This document shows positions 52,401-63,462 of a DNA stretch of 64,000 nt, one piece after another. The stretch's first letter is position 1; each line of letters starts with the position of its first letter. The notes beneath the pieces are model-generated. The model was not told where the DNA came from, did not search any database, and saw only the letters and a list, made by a program, of their open reading frames with translations. Source of the stretch: Struthio camelus. Its lineage: Eukaryota; Chordata; Aves; Struthioniformes; Struthionidae. Position numbers and translations under genes: made by a program. The DNA is taken from the NCBI RefSeq assembly GCF_040807025.1, contig NC_090982.1, forward strand, positions 79,463,931 to 79,527,930, given 5' to 3'.

Positions 52401-55400
52401 TAGTTTCCCCTGCCATGGGAAGTTAAGTTGAAAGATAGCATCTCTGCTATGAAGAAAGGCTGAGAGAGCTGGGCCTGTTCAGCCTGGAGGAGAGAAGACT
52501 GAGAGGCGATCTCATCAATGTGTGCAAGTATCTGAAGGGAGGGCGTCGAGAGGGTGAGGCCAGTCTCTTCTCCGTGGTGCCCAGCAACAGCACAAGAGGC
52601 AACGGGCAGAAACTGAACCACAGGAAGTTCCGTCTGAACCTGAGGAAAAACTTCTTGACTGTGAGGGTGACTGAGCCCTGGCACACACTGCCCAGAGAGG
52701 AGGTGGAGTCTCCTTCGCTGGAGATATTCAAAACCCGTCTGGACGTGATCCTGGGCAATATGCTCTAGAGGACCCTGCCTGAGCAGGGAGGTTGGGCTAG
52801 ATGAACTCCAGAGGTCCCTTCCAACCTCAACTGTTCTGTGTGATTCTGTGATAAACCATTTTGCACAAAGCAGGTTCTGGAAGGGAGTCTGCAGCACGGT
52901 TTTGCACAGAAAACTTTTTCTGTCTGTGGCCACATAGACTCTGTTATTCTTGCTGCTGGCAGAGAGGGTCTTTGCATGGGCGTTTAAAGAGGTCACGGGT
53001 GATGAGCCTCTGTACTTCCTCTCCTTCTTTATTAAAATCAATCTCTTTCTTCCCAGTGCCACCAGTGGACAACGTGCCCAATGGATTACAGTGTCCTGCC
53101 TGCTACAGCATTGACTCCTTCCAGTGTGGTAACGAAACCATAAATTGCACTGGATCTGAAACACAATGCATTGACCTTGCTGGGTTGATAAATCCTGGTA
53201 ACTATCTTTTCTTTTGGACTATCCTCTTTTTGGTTAAATTGGTGAAACCAATCTAGGAGGAAGCATCACATAAAAATAAAAAAGGGCAAAAAAATTGAGA
53301 AGGAGAAACAGAGGAAGTGACACAAACCTGAAAGGGAACATATTTAAAGCTGATTAAAAAGAGCAGGGGTGCTTTTTTCTCCCTGCTTCCCTGCCATGCG
53401 CAGATAACTGCTGGAATTCCTCACAGCATTGGTATGGCAGAGGCCAGGAGCAAAACTGGACTCATGAAGCAATCTGATATGTGGAAATGTAATAAATCTG
53501 ACCAAGACCATGAATGCCCTAGTTAAGGTGCATGAGGATGTGTCTGAATCTAAGCCAGCTGCTAACTTAGAGGAAGTTCAGGTGACACGTTCCTGGAGTA
53601 CAGGGGATGCCTCCTAACACAGAGCCATCAGCTGTCTCATGAGGTGACACTGGCTGCTGTGGGCACAGGATATTATTTCTTTTAGTGGTGGTCCTTTGCC
53701 TAGAGATTCAGAGACAAGTCCCTCTTCACGAATGTGGCGGCTGAGCCTCTGGGGTCAGGGAACCTGAAAACCTTCCTAGTGAGGGGAACTCATCGTCTTT
53801 GACCAGCAGTGGTCAACATGAAATGCTCTCCTTCAGAAATCTTATTCTCCACTGTAGAGACTGTGGCTCGAGAGAGGAAAGTAGACAAGCTCCCCGCCTG
53901 CTTGGAAAAGCTAGCTCCCATTCCCTTTCTCCCCTGGGTAATAAACTTCTGCGTCTCAGGGCAGCCCCATCAGTGCTTCAGCAGGCAGAAAAAATTCTAA
54001 AGTCAAGGCCAGCAGCACCTGCTGTAAAAGCAGACTGAAAAAAGCCTTTGTATGTGGTTATGGACATAGTTTCTCTGGGATGATATTATTGTCAGGTGAT
54101 AATATTAGGCCTTAAGATATTTGTTGTACATTTTGTACACCTTTTGTCCAAATTCTGAATTAAAAAGTGTTTTGCGGAGCCAACACAAGAGAAAACAATC
54201 ATTTGCTTAGTCACCACAACGGAACAAGAGTGGTGCAAACTGCATGTTATTGAAGTAGAAAAGGTTCTTAACTTGTCTTGACTTGATTGATTGGCCACTG
54301 TAAATCGAGGAGATCTGTGCAGTGTGATGAGCCAAGCAGAGGAAGCAACTGTATAGAGGGAGCAATGGAAGATGAGGAACCAGTGAAATGCTCATATACA
54401 TTTTTTGTACTCAAGATACAAATGTCCAACAAATATTCCAGACCTCTGAGCCTGTGTACAGGAGAAAACACGAGCAGTGTGAGCAAAAAAACAATGACAG
54501 TGAAAATATATGAATCCCGGGGAGTTATGAACCCAGGATCAAAGGGAAGAGTCACACTTGGCCTGTCTGACTTGCTGTGTGTCCCTAGCTGTCAGTAGTT
54601 AAGTAATTTAACTGTAAAACTGCTTGGAATTGTTGACCTATAAGAATTTTTCTCATAGGTCTTTAGTTTGGCACAGCAGGCCTAAGTAGATTACCGTTTT
54701 GAGTGGAAAAAACTCTAGGCTAATGAGGAACTCTGGGAGCACTGGAACAAGGGACCCAGGCTGGGTCTCAGGCCACTTATCTTTGACGCCCAAGATGTAG
54801 GCTAGATGTGAGCATCTTCATGTGGCTGCAGCGTTTTTAAGGTCCCTTTCTCAGGTAGATGTTCTGGTGTCTGGTAAGGGACAAGTTCAGGCTTCAGGCC
54901 CTCTCTCAGCAGATGCATGAATGAGCTTTCTCTGTCAGCTTGGCTAGATCCTGTGAGGCCTTAGAGCTTGGATTTACATGAGTAAACGTGTCAGTCGTTA
55001 TCATGAATAGCCACATTTAGCCAAGTGAATACTGTCCTTTAATGTCTTTGCAGCTTCTCATCCCCTATGTCAAATTTGGCTGAAAGATGGTCATTTGGTT
55101 CAAAAGTCATGAGAGGGTCAGAGAGAGCAAGAGACAAATAAATTCATGCAATACCATCGCATAACTCATTTCTTTAGGAAGCTGTGCTAGATTTGAAGAG
55201 AAGACTCTACCTGAGAGAAAGAAAACAATTTAAAAGATTTTTGTTATCTTTACTCAGCAGAAAGCAGGAAAAGGCAAACCCAAGTTCCTTTGTATTTCAG
55301 GTCAACCAAGGTGACCTTCCTGCTTCTTCAAACTTATTTGGGGAGGGAACTGCAGGGGAATGGATTGGTGGATTTGTAGTCAACTGGATGCACAAAATGA

Positions 55401-55896
55401 ACAGCGCTCAGGAAGAAAACATGAGCCTCAGTGACCAGGGAGGGAATAGCTATGGAGAATGGTTTCCCTCTTACATGGCATGTACTTCTTTTTCTGTGCA
55501 GGTGGACAGTCTATGAAAGTTGCCATGAAGGGCTGCACTACCATTTCTGAATGCAATGGTGCAGGAGAAGGGAAAAAACAACTGGCAATGATGGACATGA
55601 AAATAACGCAGTTCAAATGCAAGCCAGCCTCTCTTTTGGCCGGAATACATTCTGGGTTTCCCCCTCCAAAAGCCCTCTTTCTCCCTGTTCTGTCAGGATT
55701 AATCTTGGCTAAGGTATTTTTTCTGATGCTCTCTAGGACTGGAATAAGAAAAGCCCTTGTAAAATTCTGGCATTGGTTTGCAGAGAGTCCTGTTTGCCCT
55801 TGCTTCTTCTGCGTGGGGAGTCATTTTCAGACTAGCTCTTCTTCTCTTATTATTTTGCAGAATAAAGACAGTACTTACATGCCTTTTGTTTTCTGA
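49433..55896 (+). CDS. Two-domain Ly6/uPAR protein, phospholipase A2 inhibitor gamma / PINLYP-like, five coding exons
   Basis: Relatives in snakes are serum inhibitors that bind secreted phospholipase A2; the role of the bird protein is not established. Exons join at 49433-49481, 50683-50799, 52026-52175, 53057-53197 and 55502 onward, with all four introns phase 1, a common LU-family pattern. Residues 1-16 form a signal peptide ([16 protein letters not shown]). LU domain 1 spans about 21-100 and starts LQCEVC; it has ten cysteines and the closing CCVGDAC at 93-99. LU domain 2 spans about 117-193 and starts LQCPACYS; it lacks the paired CC and ends at FKC. Sequons are at N38, N131 and N135. 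A hydrophobic tail ([16 protein letters not shown]) could be a GPI-attachment signal. Odd points: intron 3 appears to use a GC donor, and the last exon as read runs 57 codons past the expected stop at 55724-55726 because of a T6 run. The family call is firm, but the exact paralogue is not known. Confidence 0.88.
50683..50799 (+). CDS. Ly6-type gene exon 2 (first half of LU domain 1)
   Basis: This exon encodes [17 protein letters not shown], then [12 protein letters not shown] and GTILHETTI, carrying five of the domain's cysteines (22, 25, 34, 39 and 46). The acceptor is TTCCTCAG and the donor GTAGGT, phase 1 at both ends. Confidence 0.88.
52026..52175 (+). CDS. Ly6-type gene exon 3 (second half of LU domain 1)
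   Basis: This exon encodes [20 protein letters not shown] through [16 protein letters not shown]. The acceptor is ATGATAG. The 3' end is set at base 52175 because the reading phase of exon 4 requires phase 1, and the only fitting donor that keeps Cys99 is GCAAGT at 52176-52181. The nearest strong GT donor, GTATGG at 52232-52237, would put exon 4 out of frame. Confidence 0.75.
52176..52181 (+). other. GC-type 5' splice site of intron 3
   Basis: GCAAGT matches the GC-AG donor consensus at all six intronic positions. Exonic positions -2 and -1 read AA rather than the usual AG. It joins to CCCAG before 53057, giving residue Met106 across the junction and restoring the family's domain linker ([15 protein letters not shown]). 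It is inferred from reading-frame logic, without transcript data. Confidence 0.65.
52440..52850 (+). mobile_element. CR1 LINE 3' fragment inside intron 3 of the Ly6-type gene
   Basis: The fragment lies on the + strand, in the same orientation as the gene. Its first part is the ORF2 C-terminus ([20 protein letters not shown]-like, then [20 protein letters not shown], ending [16 protein letters not shown]), and its last part is the tail GGTTGGGCTAGATGAACTCC leading to GTGTGATTCTGTG. It shares its last codons with the copy at 28.7 kb, so both belong to closely related subfamilies. It makes up nearly half of the 881-base intron. Confidence 0.95.
53057..53197 (+). CDS. Ly6-type gene exon 4 (first half of LU domain 2)
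   Basis: This exon encodes [17 protein letters not shown], then [20 protein letters not shown] and IDLAGLINP. It carries cysteines 118, 121, 129, 136 and 143 and two sequons (N131-E-T and N135-C-T). The acceptor is TTCTTCCCAG and the donor GTAACT, phase 1. The [12 protein letters not shown] block is typical of the PLA2-inhibitor gamma group. Confidence 0.88.
55502..55896 (+). CDS. Ly6-type gene exon 5 (end of LU domain 2 and hydrophobic tail)
   Basis: This exon encodes [17 protein letters not shown] through [12 protein letters not shown] and then a proline-containing linker and hydrophobic tail. The acceptor is TTTCTGTGCAG. As read, the frame stays open to TAA/TGA-class stop ending at 55896. 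With one T fewer in the T6 run at 55717-55722 it would end at TGA 55724-55726 directly after LAKVFF, which is how relatives end and which also precedes the AATAAA at 55861. The functional end is therefore probably 55726. Confidence 0.8.
55861..55866 (+). terminator. Polyadenylation signal AATAAA of the Ly6-type gene
   Basis: The AATAAA lies 135 bases after the probable stop at 55726 but 30 bases before the stop of the frame as read. Cleavage about 15-25 bases downstream would fall before or at the read-through stop, so the signal supports the shorter protein. T-rich and GT-containing sequence follows (CTTTTGTTTTCTG, then TTTAATGTG). Confidence 0.65.
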
Positions 55897-58800
55897 TTGA
55901 TTTAATGTGATTTAAAGCTGCATAGATTTAATTGTGCACGTTCTCTGAGCGCTTTGTCCACATCAGGATCTGGGGAGACTGCATATGTTACCTCTATACT
56001 TCACAGGTGACAGGAACTCTCATGACAGCCTTAGAGTCTACATCCCCTATCTCAGTAAAAGTCCCCTGTATTTGGCTAGCCACTTTGCTAGGCTCTGGAC
56101 AGGACCTGAGGTGAGTTCCTGAGAGGTTCAGTCTGGTTAGAGATGTAGTTCGCCCCCTCTTCCCTCCCTTTAATCCAAAGTGTCCATGGTAGGTCCTTCA
56201 GCTCAGAGGGCTGCTTGTGGCCTCCAAGCAGTCGTGAAGTAGTCTTCATTTTAGACAGCAGTCAGCGACTCTTTGCTACAAGCGAACTGCTCCTGGTAAG
56301 AGTCTTTCTCCTCTGGCCTTACCAGACACTCCTCTCCTGTTTTATCTCAGGTTTCAAGATTATCCAAAGGAACCACTTGCCTTAGGACGATTTGATTTCA
56401 TAAAATAGGCAGTTTTCTATGGTGATAGACTGCTAGGAGCCCAAGTAATGGCAATTTGTAGCCCTATGCCTATTTCCATCCTATTGGCCAAGCAACATAC
56501 ATAACTGGCCTAGCATCCCCTCTCCTGCATGGATCATCCACCACCACCTGGCTGTTCCCCTTCAGCCACTGCCTGCCCTACTGGCTCTCCTCAAAGAGAG
56601 GTACACAAAGGCACACAAAGGCACTGAAGAAAAACAGCGCCTCTGGCAGCACCACAGTGCCTAGGAGGTAGTATGGGCTGGGGGCAGGAGGATAAAGCAG
56701 TAGAAGATCTGGGAGAGATCTGGAGGTACAGTGTAGGAGAGATGCTGGCCACCTTCGGCTTTGGCAGAAGGCTATCCATCTATCCCCAGATGATTGTAAC
56801 CCACTAGGAAAGGGTAGCAAATTTTTGGAGGAGACTACAAGATTATTGAGCAAAGTTTATGTCCGTGTATGTCTATAGCAGTTCTAGCTTGCACTGCAAG
56901 CGTGTACTATTTTTGACAAGGAGTCACAGTGATCAAGCAATGCAATTTTATCTTTCAATCGAATACTGTGGCAGAAAGTGCTATGGAAAACTTTGGCTGT
57001 CTAAACCAAACCATAATGTATGGCAGTAGTGAAGTGATTACATCTTCTTCCCAAACATGCTGAAGCTCCTGTCTTTCAAATAATACCACCAATTAGTTGG
57101 GAGAGAATTTCACATTATCTATTATAACACAGGAGTGCGGGTATGAAAATGAAAATTAATTTTTGGGGTGGGGAATGTACTGATAATATAGATTTAATGT
57201 TGGGAAAAGAGTCTGGTTCGGCACAGGTAATTGTTTGCAGAGGCAGTGCAATTACAGTGTGGATGTTAGAGAGGAAATACAGCTCCCTCTTGATGGTGTA
57301 GAAATAAACTGATACTTGAGCGACCCACTCGTTCAGCATTTTTCCAGATCTGATAACAGCCTGGAATTAAAACAATTCTATATCTGTGCAAGTATATTAT
57401 CCCTGAACACATCTCCTGCACGTTCATGCAGAACATTGCATTGCTGTCTGTGGCATCCCCCATGGCAGATCTCGAACCGCTTCAGTGGTTCAACCCTCCA
57501 CTTTTGTTTGTTCCACCTTGACCTGTGATGTTATCAAGCTGGAAAAACTAAATGGGTTTGTTCAGCCTGGTCAAGGCTTGGGTGAGAAACCTCCAGAAAA
57601 TCAAGGAGCTGGGGAGATATTTAGAGGAAGACAAAGAGGAAGGCGGCAGACAGGAAAGTTTCCGACAAAGGTTTGTGGCACAGAGAGGAAAAGCAACTCA
57701 ATTTTGACTTCTAATTCATTCTTGTGGCAGAGAGAGCTGTTGCACTCTGTGGCTATATAAATGAGGGAGTGATGAGTGGAAGCAACTGTGCATTTGTGAC
57801 TGGTACGTCAGTACTTGGTCCTCTTCCAGCATCCACATTTTTAAAGGCTATTAAAATGGAAAGCGTCAAGAAAAATGTCTTACAGTGAAAGTCTTCAGGA
57901 TCATAAACTGGTGATCTGACGGAAAAGAGGATAGACAGGTGACTTGTTTACAGGCTGTAAACAAACTTATGTGGAAAAAGATAAGATCTTAAAGGGCTCT
58001 TTTATACATCAGAGTACAGCAGAAACCTGACAGACCCAAAGGTCTGTCACATCATTGCTGTACAGAGACTGCAACCACTAGAGCAAACCTCCAAAGGTGT
58101 CAAGGGGTCATGAGCTTTTGATATCTGCAAATTCAGCATGAAAGCCTTTCAGAAACAGATGCTTTAATTTTAGAAAGGTTATAGGCAGTACAGGCAGAGT
58201 CGGTAGATAGACCGAGGTACGCAGGAAGGTGATGGGCTGATGAGCCCTTCTGATCTTAAGTCCGGCTCCTGGAGAGGGAGATGAAGCTGGAGTGTGTTCT
58301 GATAAAAGTAAAACAAAAGATGTAAAAAAACCGGTGGCACTAATTTACAAGCACAAATCAAACAGTGGGATCTCAGTATCTTGAGCAAGGAGTGATGAAT
58401 GAGCAATAGTTGCCTCTAAGTATCTCTAGGATGTGAACACCAGAGGAGGGGGCATCTCCAGCAGTTCCCTGCAAAATAGTCACTGTGGTGAATATAAGAA
58501 GCTCCATTGCTTGCAGAGTTTAATTGAGGATATGTGGCAGGGAGCAGCCCTAATTTCATAGGCATGTTGGGGAGGGGCAAGGAAAGATGTGGCCAAAACC
58601 CATCATAGTAAATGGAATGACTCCTGCTGATTTTAATGGGCTTTGAACCAGGCCTTAGACACCAGACTGGGTTGTTTCCATCTGCAGTTTCTTTTTATAA
58701 TATATACAAACCCTACTCCCACACAGACACACACTTACAGACATGTAAATACCAGTTCCTCCCTTAGATCTTGCAGACACTTCAACTAACAGGCATGCAA

Positions 58801-59735
58801 GATACAGGCAGGCACCAGACGCACACAGCTCTGAATGGCTGGATGAGGCCTGCCTTACCCACAATACAGACCATGTCAAGGACAGCTTTGATCTCCGCTT
58901 TCACGTAGCAGAGAGGACACAGAGCATTGTGATCTCTCCCCACATGATGGAAAATTAGCAATGTCTGGCCATTCTCTCCCTCTTCTGAAATTTCAGTTCT
59001 TCCCTGAACAGTTGAGCCAACCAGAAAGCCTAGTGTCTGCTAGAAAAACTGCCAATGACCTGAGATAGAGAAATGGATGTGTCCAATGGGGTTTTTATAG
59101 AGTTAGGCAGAGAGAGGATCTGAGCTGTTCTTGGGGTGGACACAACCCTTAGCTGTAGAGGGTGGACAAGGAAGGTGTGGGGCAGGAATTACAGAAGCTG
59201 GGGAAAAGAAGCTGTATGCTGTGCAGCCATGCACCATGCGAGGCAGTTTTCAGATGCTAAAAACACCCTTAGTTCCTTCTTTCCAGCATATCTGGAGTTG
59301 GGAGCTGTCTTCCTTTCACTTCCTAGGAAGTGTTCCTGCCCCAGCACTTTCAAATCGGGAATTCATGACACTGGGAGCCAATGGATTTCTCTCTTTTCAG
59401 GCTGAAGCATGGACTGGGGTTGTATTTGCAAAGGAATGTGAAGTTATTGCTGTATTTCATTTACATCGAGACCATGGCTTTTAGGAAGAAGTTTGTCAAG
59501 CACCTGGGCCAGCAAGGCCAGTAAGTATTTTGGGAATTGCACTTCTTCAAAGACAAAACGAGGACAAACAGTGAATGAGCAAGGGATCTTTCTTAGAGTC
59601 AGCAAGACTGTGTGCTCTGCTGTGTATCAGAGACTAAAGAATTTTTCCTGCCTCTTATAGGAAAGGGCAGCAGACCCATACCCATCTGATCAAGTGTGGG
59701 CTTATGTAATGGGTTGGTGTCTCCATCTGAGCATG

Positions 59736-59874
59736 TCACCAATCTCCCATGGAAATCAAGTCAGTGTCGCCCGCTAAGATCAGCTCCTGCCTCTGGTTGG
59801 ATGAATCATACCACAAGTCCTCATTTGTACTGAGTGGCCCATCACTGTCGCTGCCACTGACAGAGGCACCTCCA
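59736..59874 (-). other. Weak candidate terminal exon on the minus strand
   Basis: On the minus strand a good acceptor (ATTGTGTGTCTGCAG) opens 45 codons that read GGASVSGSDSDGPLSTNEDL, then WYDSSNQRQELILAGDTDLI, then SMGDW, followed by TGA. The acidic and serine-rich composition with an ELIL di-leucine-like motif resembles a receptor's cytoplasmic tail. No family was recognised, no polyadenylation signal was found close downstream, and the length is within chance. Confidence 0.15.
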
Positions 59875-61945
59875 CTGCAGACACACAATATTAGGGGAAG
59901 AGAAAGCCATCCCCAGCGTACTGTCTTCTCCATGGAGAAGATGTTTTACCATAAAGCTGTGGATCAAAGAGAGCAAAGGCCCCATAGTGCCTTGTGCTAA
60001 GGATTAGGATTTGTGTTCAAAGCTGTATAGCCTCATCTCCTAACTCCATGGCTACTTATACTGGATTGAACACCTAGTATTCCCAAGTTCCCACACATTT
60101 GCTCTTCTTTCTTCAACCAGGACATGATCTCTCGAATGTTGTCAAGAACAGCTCTTGGTCCCCATCCCTATTGATGCTATACGGAAGAAGTATCTCTCAC
60201 TGCCTTTACATATCTTAACTGTGACAGAACATCTTGGCCAAACTCATGGGAGCTCTCGTGTGGATGAATGAATGAAAATAAAATTTGCTCCTGCACCTAT
60301 CTTGGAGTAACTTGTCAAATCATCCAGCCCAAGCAGATAGACTTCTAAGACCTTTCTCTTACTGTGCCTTCTGGTAACTACAAAGCCAGTGGCAGCCCTG
60401 GGACCCTTCCTCCAACCAAGGACCCATCTTGTAGGGTCTGCTGGATCCAAAGCTGTTGAAGTAATTTGGGAAGAAGCTTTTCACTGCCTGTATGTCATGG
60501 CTGGCTGCAAGCTCAGATTTAGTGCAGGAGCTTGTTGGAGTTACAGGACCTGAGTCCTCTCTGGAGAGGTGGGAGCTTTAGTACAAAGTGTTGGAGGATG
60601 CTTACCTGTTTTACCTGTGTGAGGCTCAAGGTATGCTTAAGAGGTCAGGCTTTTAATATGTGGTTAAGCTTCCTTACAATATGTCTGTAAAAGGGTGACT
60701 TTAAGACCTTTTAATGGGTTCATTTGCCTTCTCCTCTTTCTTTATTGTATTGCTGAATCCACAGCTTACTACTCACATACAGTGACAGCAGTCTGACACA
60801 CAGCGCTGATGACTAGAAGCTTTTGAGAAGTGTGACTCAGTCCCCTCACACTCCCAAGCACGAACGGTCTAAAACTGTAGATGTGGCTTGTTTTATCTGC
60901 CCTCTCATCTCAAACCCTTATGGCTCACTCAAGAGCTTTGTAGACATGAGTGTGGGAAACACTTTTTTTCCCCTAAACGGGAGCTGAGATGCTTAATATT
61001 CACATGTGGCAAAATGGGAGACATTCATTAAAGGATTATGAGATTCGTCAGATTATAGGAGCTGTCTATATTGCAAATTACACATCAGGATTTCTACAGA
61101 AGGACAGAGTAGTTGTAAGCTGTCAAAACTACTGGCAAGTACCATTTGCAGGGAATGGCCCTGGACCGAGAGTCCACTGTGCTTAGGGCACTAATGACCT
61201 GCAGGTAATATAAAAGCAATTTACTGCAGAAGTAGACCTGATCATTAATGAGAGTTCATTATATGTCCTTATTTCCTCCTTCTCTTCTTTTTTTTTTCCT
61301 CATCTTTCTTTTTTCTGAAAAGAAAAGGTGGCAGATTCTAGAAGGAGCTGGGAATATCATGGTGGTGGAGACTGGAGGGAGAAACTGTAGTAAAGCAGAA
61401 GGTATATGGATGTGTTCACTGTGTAGCAGCTGAATTTGTTTTGCAGTCCTCAGGTCTATTGGTCAAACAGTAGGAAGTCAAGCACAGGACTTCAATGTAA
61501 GCAGAAAATGCTATGAGCTAACTCTATGTCTAGTAGGTAGGGTCATCTTTGTAGCGAGCAATGCAGAAGATGAGTCACCTTGTCCTGAGGAAAGACAATA
61601 GTTTTTGATGCAATGGCTGACTGAGACGGGCTTTGCCTTGGATTTCTCTGGTGGCTTTAAGCAGCTGATGAGAAAAAGAGACAGAGAAACAGACTGATAT
61701 GAAGCAGAGAGGGTGACAGCAGCAGACTGAATAGGAGAACTTACACCAAAGTGCATTTAAGTGATGACCAGATCTAAGTTGAGGTCTCCTGCCCAACAGA
61801 CAGGAGAAGCAACAGAGCCAGGAGCAGAAATGAGTTTTAATAAGCTCTGATCTCTGTCTCACTATTAGAAAGTTCTTCCTCTGGGGCTGTTGGCTAGAAT
61901 GTGTGACAGGGATGAGGGGATGTTCCAGGGATGAGGGAGTACTCC

Positions 61946-61969
61946 GGGGGGGGGAGGGGGAGGGAGGGA
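61946..61969 (+). repeat. G-rich tract with G-quadruplex potential
   Basis: Nine G, then A, five G, A, three G, A, three G. This is four or more G-runs with single-base loops, a textbook intramolecular G-quadruplex sequence. It lies in intergenic DNA about 0.6 kb from the LTR. Confidence 0.75.
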
Positions 61970-62563
61970 GCAGGTACACAGAGTAATCTCAAATCATGGT
62001 ATATTGCTGTGCCTGGGAGGGACCTTGGAAACACAGGTAACACTTAGTTGATCAGTTGGAACCAGAGCACTGCTCTGGGTGTTAAGTGATCACTTCCTCA
62101 CCAGTTATTTCAGTTCACACCTGTATGAGAGGAGCAAGAGTTCGTGCGAAAGATCAGTTTGGATAAATCAAGGGCTAAACTCTGACAGCAAGAGAAGTGT
62201 TGGGTGTGCATGTGCATGTGTGGGCACGTACTGGGAGCAGGTGATAAATTTGTTCAAGGTGATGATTACATAAGGACTAGCAGGAATGTTTTGGAGAGCT
62301 GCAGCTCTTACAGGCTATGCTGAGTTGACAAATTTTGCCTCCTGATGCTAAACAACTGTCTGAAGGCTGGCAGTTGATGTTACAGTAACAGTGGTCCTCT
62401 GCATTCCCAAACAGGCAAACTGCACAGGATAGACTTAGAAGGAGGGATCTGTGTAGAGTTCACCCATGTCTCTGCTCTGCAAGTGCCTGTTGACTACCAA
62501 GGAATCTTGGGTTTCTGACAGCTTCTCTCATAGCTTGTTTTCCCGCTCCTACACTAAAAACAT

Positions 62564-63296
62564 TGTTATGGGCATCGAGGAACACACCATACACATATAG
62601 AGCCAGGAATTTATTGTTAGCTTATCTAGAATCTTAGCGATCTAATCAAGATGTACTAAGCACTTATTATTAGTCTAGCTGCAATGCTAACACTCAGAGC
62701 CAAATTACTACAGAAATGCCTAATTAATAAGAATACTCTTCAAATTGTTATAAAAGAAAAATTACTAATACCTAACCCTTTTCTCTGGTGCTGGGCTTTT
62801 CTTCCAACATTCCTCTGGGTCTTGCCGTTGATGACACCGGTCTCCTCAAGTAGATAGGTGGTGGCCAGTCACAGTGAGTCATCAATGTCCTATGTTGTTC
62901 TCAAGGAGAAGTACAGTGTTCATGGAGGAGGTCCCTTGTCCTCAAAGCTTAAGGTCTGCTTGGGGCTATTTTTATGTGTTTTCCCATCACAGTCTGCTTC
63001 TTTCTCAGTGGTTCCCAGATAAAGTTTGAAAGTTCCACAATAGCTTCTCCCGGCCTCCATTAACTTGAAGGGCTATTTCTTGCTGCTATTTCTTGCTTAA
63101 TCACTATGGTATCATAGTGATTAAGCTAAAACAGGTTGTACAAAAGTCACTTGACCACTAGCAATTGTTAAAGTAAGCTAACACCAGCTCAGTTCAAGGC
63201 AAGCCTGGAAAAATCCTGAGGCGGTGGACCCTCCGGTCAGTACAAAGGTTGCAGCCTTTCACTAGTAATTTCAAAAATCATATTCACTGGGCTACA
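62564..63296 (-). mobile_element. Endogenous retroviral LTR (apparently solo)
   Basis: Read on the minus strand the unit begins TGTAGCCCAGTG at 63296 and ends CCCATAACA at 62564, so it starts TG and ends CA. It carries a TATA-like CATAAAAATAG (62965-62975) and an AATAAA (62610-62615) 46 bases before its 3' end, in the order expected for U3-R-U5. No primer-binding site follows the 3' end and no clear polypurine tract precedes the 5' end, so it is read as a solo LTR. Matching target-site duplications were not found, so the 5' boundary is uncertain. The retroviral class was not determined. Confidence 0.6.
63095..63126. repeat. Perfect inverted repeat (14-bp arms, 4-base loop) inside the LTR
   Basis: GCTTAATCACTATG at 63095-63108 is the exact reverse complement of CATAGTGATTAAGC at 63113-63126, separated by GTAT. 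It is immediately preceded on the + strand by a tandem CTATTTCTTGCTG/CTATTTCTTGCTT pair (63072-63097). The position is in the U3 part of the LTR. Confidence 0.9.
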
Positions 63297-63462
63297 CCAG
63301 TACCTTCCTGCATATAGACCTTCAAATATTATTGTATCCTGTGGCTATGAGAGAAGTCCCCAAGCGCCAGAAGCCGTCCCGCATAGGGACCACAGGACCC
63401 TGATTGGTAAGTCTATGCAATCTGTGTTCATAAATGGTGACCTCAGTGTTGCTCCTGCTCAC

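Larger units (their letters stand above)
55890..62563. other. Downstream interval without a confident gene
   Basis: No second Ly6-type copy was recognised. Two weak minus-strand exon candidates are listed separately. Otherwise the stretch holds only chance-length open frames and simple sequence, including a G-quadruplex tract at 61946-61969. Regulatory or UTR sequence could be present unseen. Confidence 0.5.

Noticed and set aside
52352-53164. 270-codon minus-strand open frame overlapping Ly6 exon 4 and intron 3
   Set aside because: It is the antisense shadow of the CR1 fragment plus flanking sequence. The CR1 protein reads on the + strand here.
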